This document shows, one piece after another, positions 56,061 through 64,000 of a DNA stretch of 64,000 nt (position 1 is its first letter; each line of letters starts with the position of its first letter). Under the pieces are notes generated by a model. The model had not been told where the DNA came from. It was given only the letters and a program-made list of their open reading frames with translations, and searched no databases. Origin of the DNA: Calocera cornea HHB12733 (Eukaryota; Basidiomycota; Dacrymycetes; Dacrymycetales; Dacrymycetaceae); assembly GCA_001632435.1 (NCBI GenBank), contig KV423931.1, forward strand, positions 1-64,000, written 5' to 3'. The position numbers and the translations under genes were made by a program.

Positions 56061-58605
56061 TCAGGTCTCTTGAGCCACGAATTCACCGTTGTCTAACGAA
56101 CGATGACTTTGTAAGTCGCGGAGCACACCGGGGTCCACTGTAACGATTCTCGGTCAGAAAGAAAAGTCACCAATTACTCAATCTGTACGTGCCTGGTAGA
56201 ACACTCTTCCGGCGAACGTGTGGGCTCGTCTGCGGTGGAGAGCCTGGCATTTCTGGGGCAGGAAGATTGGAATATGAGGGCTAAACATGCCAAATTAGGT
56301 TGAAGGGACAGCCGGCTGTTGGGGATTCAAGCGCGTACCTCAGACATCGGGACTGCGTGTGATAGCGCCGAATCATCCAGATCCACCTGTTGCAGACCCT
56401 CAGCCAGGTCCAAGGTGACATCATCAATGTCGGAATCATCGAGGGGCGGAGGTTGCGGCGGCTCCGGGAAGTCTTTCTCGAAGTCCTTGGGTAATTCTCC
56501 GTTGCAGTTCTGGATAGCCATCTCCCGCAGACGCTGCCAGTTGTCGTAGCGCGTCTGCATGTGCTGGTATTCACTGTGTCAAGGCCAGCGGAGATCAGAA
56601 GCTGCTTCGGCGGATCCTTCACGGAAGTTCACTTACATCTGACGATCGCGTTTATAGTTTTGCACGCATTCGTTGAACACTTCAGGATTCATGTCCATGA
56701 AGAGTTTCAGGGCGTTGAAGATCATGCCATGTATCGTGCTAAAAGCATGTGAGCGGCCGCAAGAGAAGAACGAACAGACTACTCACCGGTTCCAATGCGA
56801 TTTAGAGTGTTGGTAGAGTGCAGGGAAAACGATAGGGAGAATTACGCCGATGTTGTCCCCCATGAGGTTGATGATATACTCGTTGTTCCAATAATACAGC
56901 GCCCGCTCGGCAACTTGGAAGTGCTGGCTATTGACGCATCTCGCCAGCTGACGGAAAAGCGGCACCTGAATCTTGGCAAATTCACTCGGTTCAATCACAT
57001 CCAGGATCTCTTCCACTTCGTTCAGGTACATGACCTCTTTTGGAGAATTGACCTTGGGCCAATAGCGGAGGAGACCGCCCAGGACCTCCTCGGTGAGCGA
57101 GCTGTCCTTCTCGAGGAATTGCACGACACAGTATGCCAGCTGGGGGTGGTAGAGCGATAACGACCTGACCTTGTGCAAGGGCAGAAGGACGCGAGTAAGG
57201 AACACCTTGTGCTCTTCCTTGAGCGGAAGGGCGAAGCCGTTAATGATCGAGCCAAGGATTTCGAGAAGCTCGGCAATGCCGTTGTGCCGCTCCGTTTCGT
57301 AGACGAATTGGAAGAAGGTATTGTTGATCGAGCGCCGGATGAATGCGCGGAGGTTGAGGAACTTGCCGTAGATGCGGTGGAGGGTGGTCTTGAGGAAATC
57401 GCGCTCGCGCGGGTCTTCGCTGTCGAAGAGCTCGAGGAGTTGCAGGACGAATTGCTGGTCAATGTAGCGCTTCGCGATGTTCGTATTGAAGTCGGGGCTT
57501 TCAACGAACCGGAGGAAGAACTCGTAGACGATTTGGAGGTGCGGCCAAGCCAGTTCCAGAACGGGCTCGTCTTCCTCAGGGTCAAACGCCTCACCAGTAG
57601 GATTGACCTGAGGGGGTATAGAGCGGAACAGATTGGAGCCGAACTATATGCACCGCTCAGCATACCAGAACAGATGATGTGAATGATCCGGTGCTCACCA
57701 TGTTCACGACTTCGGGGTATATGGCCTCCGTGATAACGCCACGCTGGGTGGTGATATACTCGAGCAGCTCGTGCAAGGTCTGGGCCTTGATCTGCTTTCC
57801 GCGCAGGTCGGAGCTCGCGTCATTGAAATCGAAAAGGACGTTGCACTGGTGCAGTTTGCGGACGAACAATGGCGTCCGGTCGGTGGGTGGTACCTCTGCA
57901 GCTGCACATCAGCAGGAATCGCATAGATAGGTAGTGATCGGTACGTACCGCTAAAGGAGGGCAATCTTTCAATCTCCACATGCTCGGTGACGTGGAACCT
58001 GCTACTCCGCTGCTTCCTGGGCGGCTTGCCCACAATGGGTATCGTGTCCCTTGGTTGGGCATTCTTGAGCCTGCTGAGAGTCGTATTTCTGGGCGGGGTG
58101 ACGCCGTCAGCCCCCATGCCCCCCTGCCTTGGACTCCCACTGCCGAAGGGGCTCTGATAGGGCATCGGGTCCTGCGGCATCTCTGCGTTCGCAGTGACGA
58201 CGACGACAGGGGGCGCGGGGGACGTCTTTTCCGGGACGGTGGTGCCGGCAGGGGCAGCACCTACTCTCCGCTCTGGCGTGAGCGGTTGGGGCGCGGGAGC
58301 CCGCCGCGCGGCGGAATGGGAGGAGCTCGCACCAGAGGGGGGGTTCGGCTGCGCGGATTCAGCCCCACGGTTGTTGTTGCCTTTGCTGTTTGCGCTGGAG
58401 GAGCTGTTCTGGCTCGTGAGCGCGGGTGCTTGCTGCTGTTGCTGTTGCTGCGCCGCCTTGGCGTCCTTATCCTCCTTTGCTTTCTCCTTGTCCTTCTTGC
58501 TGTCAGAGGATGTTTTGCGGGTGAACTGGGACGGTGCATCAGCCTCGCACGTCAGTTAGCAAGTGGACAAGTACGCACCCCGAGGTTCTTGCCCAATTTC
58601 TTCAT
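56061..58605 (-). CDS. PP2A regulatory subunit of the B56/B' family (RTS1/par1 type)
   Basis: Directs protein phosphatase 2A to its substrates; yeast RTS1 acts in stress, cell size and cohesion. Exons: 58605-58579, 58525-57949, 57895-57699, 57643-56787, 56738-56637, 56573-56339, 56280-56193, 56137-56061; 719 aa. A disordered Ser/Ala/Gln-rich N-terminus with a poly-Gln run is followed by the HEAT-like B56 core. The core has [50 protein letters not shown] and [10 protein letters not shown]. The C-terminus [24 protein letters not shown] is restored only by the last two splices. The final intron seems to have a GC donor (G|GCACGT). Stopping at 56327 instead would lose this conserved tail. Confidence 0.92.
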
Positions 58606-59690
58606 GATAGCCAGCGGTGAGCGGGTCGGTCGGACGAGCTGCCTGATGAGAGGACGCTCGCGGTGCGCGCTGATCCGGGTGGAAAACGCGTGCTACGGCC
58701 GGCGGGACGTCTTCCACGGCGCGAATGAGGGCCGGCTGGTGGTGAGCGGAGGAGGTGGGAGGGATGCACGGACAGAGGAGGGCGGCGAGGACGTGGTTGG
58801 CGCTAGACACCCGCTGTTGTTGAGCGTCGAGGAGCGCGCGGGCCTCGTGAGAGGACCCGCTCGTTTGCCTCCGTAACACACCCTCGAATGGCTCCTTGAT
58901 GGCAAGGACCAAAACATAAGGACTCCACTTGTTTGTGTGGTCGATTGGTTCTCATCCTTTGCTTCTTGTCATTACTCTCTGAACCGGTATATAACATGCA
59001 TGCACCGAACAACGCATAATTGATCACGAGCAGAGATGCCACCCGCATTGTCGGAATTACTGGAATGTCATTGCGCGCTGGACGCGTCCCAGAGTGGATG
59101 CATCCTGAAACGATCAAGTAGAGCTTCGCTGTAGCATTTCCATCTGCAGCTACTGATGGGTTCGGATTTGTGTGGCCGCCGTAGAAGGCCCGGTCGGTAG
59201 GGAAGTGTGGGAGAATTCTGGCTTGCGTTGCTGCCCTGCGATAGCGCGGTGTCGCGTGACGTCTCGCACGCGTCTAGGGGTGCCGACTGCCTTCCCGGGT
59301 CTTACAACCAATCGATGGACCCCAGTGAAGGGCTGAACGGCGCTTGCCTGCAGGACGATGCGTGCTCCTGAAGAGCCCTGGGGTTACGTGACTGGCAGAC
59401 ATACATCGACAGGCACGAGGGGAGACGGTGATAGAGCCCGATAAGCTAAACGCCGAGCGCGGTTCTGGGGCAAGGGAGCATAGACCCGTGTTTGCGGAAG
59501 CAAAGTCGCGTGTGGGTCGCCTTGCCGCGACGGGCGACGGCGTGCAGCGCTCGCCGCCCAGCCCATACACTCCCATCGCCCGCTTTCCCACATAGTCCAT
59601 CTCACCCTACAACACCAAAACACCCGTCTCTCTCCCTCTTTTCCCCGTCTCACTCTCGTTCCCACCCTCTCTCCCTTGCTTGCGGCCCAA
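58606..59690. other. intergenic, divergent promoters
   Basis: About 1.1 kb between the B56 start and the start at 59691. The last ~70 bp (59622-59690) are almost pure pyrimidine (CT-rich), a common core-promoter pattern in basidiomycetes. No gene seen. Confidence 0.5.
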
Positions 59691-61074
59691 ATGTCAGCCG
59701 TCTACACCGTATTCACCTCGCCAAACCACGCTCCTATCCCAAATCATCTGCCAACCCTGATTGTCACGCCTCATGGTACGTCCAACACGCTCTGCGTTGT
59801 ACCCATGTTGACAGTGGCAACCAGGTCAACCCAGCAACATCCTGTACTCATACCTGCACACCAACTTCGTACGTCTCTACATCCCAAATTCACTCCATTT
59901 AGCGCTCATTATCCCCGCAGAATGCCGAAAACTATCTGTTGACGCCTTCCCCGCAAGGCGACCTCTGCGTTGCCAAGCTCTTCCCGCCCTCCCGCAACTC
60001 ACGCAGCAGCGCGACGCAATCTGACCCAGGGCACGGCACGTCCTCGACGTCCCGATCTGTGCGCTGCGAGGCGTCGCGCAACCTGAAGTGGACGATCACG
60101 AACACCGGTGTCCTGCAGCCGATCTATAAGCTCTCTCTGCCCGCGCAGGACCAGACGGATCTCCCGCTGTTCCAGATATCCAAGCCGAATCCCAACGCCA
60201 CATTCTGGAGCATGTTCTACTTCGCGTACGCGGGGCACCTCATCCCCCCCCGGCGCATCGAGGTGAGCCTTCATACCCCTCCCCAATTTTTGGCCGCGTT
60301 GCTGCGCATCCCGCGCGCGAATTCCGCCGGGTTCGCGGGTGCGCGCGAAAAGCGTTTTAGCTATTTTTAGAACTCGGCGCTCATTCTTTGTTTCAGTTTG
60401 GCAAGATCCAAAAGAATACGGCTGGTGGAGGGACGCGAATATCGATTACGGGGAAGACAGCTGAGGAGAAGGCGGTTTGGCAGACCCTGGGTGAGGGCAA
60501 CGAGGACTGCGTCGAGTGGGTCGTCCTTTGCGCTGCTTTGAACCTCCTCGAGTGCGTCTATCCTTGACATCGAGGACCATGCAATACTGATATCGGTCGC
60601 AGCGACGAAATCATCAAAGCCGCTGAAAAGGCCGCTGGAGCCGCCTCGCCCTCCCCCGCCGCCCCAGCGAACGTCCCGCGCCCGGTCGCCCAGCCCGTGC
60701 AGGCCAATGGCCGCGCCGCCCAACCGCAAGGCTCCGGCCAACCGCGGCCCGACCCGCGCAACCAGATGCCGCCGCCTCCCAACCCGCGCGTCGGCTCGGC
60801 CCCGGCGATGGTGAATGGTCGTCCGCAGCCACCGCAACAGCAGCTCCGCGCCCCTGGCGGCCCGAATCTCCTCACCCGGCCTCAGTCCGCGAACGCCGTC
60901 CCCCCCAACGGGCAGATCGCGCGCCCGCAGATGCCGCAGCAACGGCCGGCAACGTCGAATGCCCCTGGTTACCCGGCGCAACAACCGCCGCCTGCACAGG
61001 TCGGGCAGCGCCCGCCCCAGCAGCAGGGTGCGCACCACCACAACGTGCTGCAGAAATACCCGCGACGCATCTAG
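59691..61074 (+). CDS. unrecognised protein with a Pro/Gln-rich tail
   Basis: Exons 59691-59775, 59825-59868, 59921-60262, 60397-60551 and 60603-61074, giving 365 aa. The compact N-terminal part (about 1-215) reads as a globular domain: FTSPNHAPIPNHLPTLIV, then SNILYSYLHTNFNAENYLLT, LKWTITNTGVLQPIYKLSLP, TFWSMFYFAYAGHLIPPRR, and VWQTLGEGNEDCVEWVVLC. From about 225 on it is disordered and very rich in Pro, Gln, Ala and Asn, ending LQKYPRRI. No membrane span or signal peptide. I do not recognise the family. The clean splicing and sharp change in composition suggest a real gene with a regulated, flexible tail. Confidence 0.75.
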
Positions 61075-61346
61075 AGGATCGGCCGTTTCCTCACATGGGT
61101 CATTGTTTCTTGCGTACATTCTCTATTCTCTATTCGTCCCACCCTTGTGCATATTTCAGCACCTTAGCACTTGCACCTTCCCCTTTCCACACCGGCCTGT
61201 TGCTCTATAGGCACTGCTGCAGCCCTGCGCAGGTACCGCGATACCCCAAGACAGGCACCCGTTCACGCTTTTTGTTTTGTAAAGTCGATCGATCATTTGT
61301 ACTAGTACTATTGACCACCGCCATACTTATCCACGTCCCGGAATGT

Positions 61347-63310
61347 TCATGCCTTCTTGATCAATGCTTCGATTTCGTCCATGGTGACCGCTGGGACGTG
61401 ACGTCAGACAATGACCTCAGGGCAAGAGATGGCTCACATTTTGGACGCTCGAGGGGCAGTCCGAGCGCGCGGTCCCACACGAGCTGGGACAAGCAGCCTA
61501 GCGCCCGGGACACGCCGAAGATGACGGTGTAGTACTGCGTTATGGTCAGATGTGGCCCATACTCTAGTATTGGGGTACCATACCTTGAACTCCGTCAGAC
61601 CGTAATGGTACAGTAAGCAGCCAGACGTAGCATCAACATTCGGGTTAGGGTTCTTGGTCTACATGCCCATCAGACTGACAGCCCACACAAGACGTCATAG
61701 TTGTTACGCACCTTGCCGTGCTCCCTCAGCACACCCGGCGCGACCTGGTACGTCTTCTTCACCAGCTGGATGATAGGGCTCGACTCCAGCTCGGGTCGCT
61801 TATCACAGAAGTCCTGCAGAGCGATGAACCGGGGGTCGGGATCGCGCAGCACACCGTGGCCGTAGCCAGGCACGACGCTGCCGGCCTTGAGCGTCTTCCA
61901 CAGGTAGTCCTTGATCTGCTCCGGTGAGACCTCTATGCCGGAACCGATCTCCTTCTGCATCGCGAGCATCCAGCGGAGGACTTCTTGGTTGGCCAGACTG
62001 CATATAATCAGCAAACATACGAACTGGTCAGCTTTGTGAGCATACCCATGCAGGGGACCGGCAAGACCGCACAGCGCGGCGGCGTAGGACAGGTACGGGT
62101 CGGACAAGGCGGAACCCACAAGATCTAATGATTGTGTTAGACAAATCTCATAAGGTGTCGAAGTACAACACACGGGCAGTATGTGCCGACACATTGCCTC
62201 CCTCGTGATCCTATACCACACCGTCAGCAAGCATACATGATAGATGTGCTGGACAACATACACCATGAAGCGCAATATACAGCCGCAGATACTCGGTCAT
62301 CCCCTCGTTGTCTCCATAGCCAAGCATATTGGAGTAGTTGCCTAGTAGATCCCTCAGAAACGAGCATCGATGCGCCAGAGACGGGTCATACCAACAAGGT
62401 CCAGCTCCTTGTTAATCGGCGCCAGCTCCATGTCCGGATGATAGGCGTTCTTGTAAATCCTCGCCGCCAGTGCAGGAAGCCGAGCGATCAGCTTGATCGA
62501 GTCCTCGAACGCGTACTTCCAGTACTCGGTCTTCTTGATGCCCCTCTCGTACGCAGCGGCAAATTCGGACTCGAAATTCATCGCAGCAACGCCCATGGAC
62601 AGCTGGGTCATGGGGTGCAGGTCACGCGGGAAACTGGGCGAAACGGTGAGCTGTATGCAGCAACGAGAAGTCAGGGTGCATACGCGTCGACAATATCGGC
62701 AATCTTCTTGGGAAGCTCTCCGTCCTCAGCCAGTTGGCGAGACAGGTCCCGCACTTGCTCGGGACTCGGAACCTCGCCCGTCAGGAGCAGCCAGAGCATG
62801 CTCTCGGCGATGATCTCCTTGCCGCCCGGCGCAGGAGGCAACAGCTTCTGACAGTCCGGGATAGTATGTCCATGGAAGCGAATGCCCTATGCAAAATCAA
62901 CCCCGTCAGAAATCGAGATTGATTCACTGAGACTGAACGCACGGTGTTGGGATCCAGCGCAGAGCAGTGCCACAGCATGGCCTTCAAGCCACGCATCCCC
63001 CCGATGACGTTCTCGACCTTGACCTCGCCCAGCTTCGCATCGCTATGATTAAGTCGCTAGCAGCAAATCAGCTCAGCATTTTCTGTGGTAAAATGGCGCG
63101 TACCAGGTTCTTCAACTGTTCCTGCTTCTCAGGAATAACACCGGCCAAAGTTTCGCCCAGGGTCTACAGCAAGCATGATGGGGTCGCCCCGACAGCGGTA
63201 CGACAAGCACTTTCCTTAGTTGAGGCATAGCGGACCTGCGCCTGACCTAGTCGTGCAGCATTGACCCGTGCAAGATGCCCCAACGAGCGGGTTTTGAAGA
63301 GGGCTGACAT
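61347..63310 (-). CDS. CIT1: mitochondrial citrate synthase
   Basis: Condenses acetyl-CoA with oxaloacetate, the first step of the citric-acid cycle. Exons: 63310-63236, 63163-63104, 63056-62943, 62886-62684, 62633-62392, 62341-62262, 62210-62174, 62124-62046, 61997-61712, 61658-61584, 61534-61438, 61390-61347; 463 aa. Arg/Ala-rich presequence. The catalytic set is intact: His in GPLHGLANQEV, His in [12 protein letters not shown], and Asp in [26 protein letters not shown] is restored by splicing. The first intron is uncertain: I used the donor at CAG|GTCCGC, but the skipped stretch would read VRYASTKES, which looks like a normal presequence end, so another donor may be used. The protein would then be about 473 aa. 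Confidence 0.92.
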
Positions 63311-63642
63311 GGTGGGCAGTGATGGGGAAGGCGAGAGTAGGGGGATCCGGCGAGCGACCGAGGGATGTCCGGTTATATGCGCACCCTTGGAGAGCTCAGG
63401 GTCCTCACAAGGTACTGTAACTTACGCGTGTGGGGGCGTCCACCCGTGCGTTCCCGAGGCGCGTCATGTGGGGATTCTGGCGTCGGCCGCGAGCTTCCAG
63501 CCAGCGCTCTTCTTCTTTTGGAGGGCATTGTTTATGGACCAACCGCGTGTGCATTGTCGGCCTTGTCTGGAGACTAGAGTCTACACGTGCAAGCGATATA
63601 TCTACAACAGCATCTTCTCAGAAAGCCCCCCTGTCGCATCCT
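63311..63642. other. intergenic, no gene seen
   Basis: Promoter of citrate synthase and 3' end of the edge gene. Nothing recognised. Confidence 0.45.
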
Positions 63643-64000
63643 TCACAACCAGCTCGGCTTGATAACGCTGTCCAGCGTCGCCGACCCGTTGTTCAGCATC
63701 ATCCTCACATCACCCAGGAAACTCAGGGACTCCTCGAGATCAGCGAGGCCCCCCTCCAAAGCCCACATCGAATTTTCCCAGAGACGCTTCATCCCAGGCA
63801 GACCAGCTTCGATCTGCAGCAGTAGCGGGAGTGTCTTCCCCAGAGTGGCTTGGCCGTGCCAGTAGGCCTTGAGCGCTTCGTTGAGATACGCTAAGGTCCT
63901 CCGTTAGACAAAGACCCACGACAATTCGGCACCAAATGGCTCACCATGTTTGAGCTCCTCGTCGTCAGGCAGATCGGTGGCGGCTCTCTGGTAGAGCACT
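63643..64000 (-). CDS. 3' end of an unknown gene, truncated by the window edge
   Basis: Two partial exons, 64000-63945 and 63890-63643, with an intron between them. The last ~100 residues read VLYQRAATDLPDDEELKH, then AYLNEALKAYWHGQATLGK and VRMMLNNGSATLDSVIKPSW before the stop. It is mostly helical and soluble. The family cannot be told from the tail alone. Confidence 0.6.

Noticed and set aside
57173..57682. Plus-strand frame opposite the B56 core
   Set aside because: Shadow of a conserved, well-spliced gene; composition rich in Glu/Leu/Val only because of codon bias.

Overview
The window reads as nuclear DNA of a filamentous basidiomycete, most likely an Agaricomycete. Genes are dense and lie on both strands. 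Almost every gene is cut by many 45-75 bp introns with GTRNGY donors (often GTGCGT or GTACGT) and YAG acceptors. The proteins look like those of mushroom-forming fungi, including a DUF6533-type membrane protein. I placed introns by hand so that each join keeps frame and restores the conserved family sequence. Where two joins were possible, the entry says so. No transposon, rRNA, CRISPR or convincing tRNA was seen.

Layout, left half. TCP-1 alpha chaperonin and mitochondrial enoyl-CoA hydratase (+, 0.2-3.5 kb); DPM2 (-) divergent from an NSRP1/CCDC55-like splicing factor (+, 3.8-5.6 kb); a decayed DUF6533-like gene and a GPI-type cupredoxin (6.4-9.4 kb); ATP12 (-) divergent from the mismatch-repair gene MSH3 (+, 9.6-14.9 kb); POL5 (-) and an SPF45/RBM17 splicing factor (-) (15.0-21.6 kb); CDC25 phosphatase (-, 22.6-24.9 kb) with a 1.9 kb upstream region; an IAH1-like esterase (-) divergent from an EI24-like membrane protein (+) (26.9-29.9 kb); SEN34 and SHR3 (both -, 30.0-32.6 kb); a mitochondrial RsfS-type protein (+, 32.9-33.8 kb).

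Layout, right half. A 2.7 kb gene-poor stretch, then a GDP-fucose-transporter-like carrier and a CoA-dependent acyltransferase (+, 36.5-41.3 kb); two small secreted, probably GPI-anchored Ser/Thr-rich proteins and a Zn2Cys6 regulator (all -, 41.7-46.0 kb); MSS51 and a cytosolic HSP70 (+, 46.5-50.7 kb); a tandem array of four FKBP12-type genes (-, 51.0-55.3 kb); a PP2A B56 subunit (-, 56.1-58.6 kb); an unrecognised Pro/Gln-rich protein (+, 59.7-61.1 kb); mitochondrial citrate synthase (-, 61.3-63.3 kb); and the 3' end of an unknown gene (-) at the right edge.

The genes do not form one pathway. They are mostly housekeeping functions: protein folding, splicing, DNA repair, mitochondrial biogenesis and cell-cycle control. 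The most striking signal is in the FKBP array. The conserved Asp-Thr before the first active-site strand is encoded by exons of only 2 or 4 nucleotides. The canonical 108-aa gene needs two consecutive 2-nt exons, and one of the four copies is a pseudogene with a broken start codon, a broken splice donor and damaged active-site residues.
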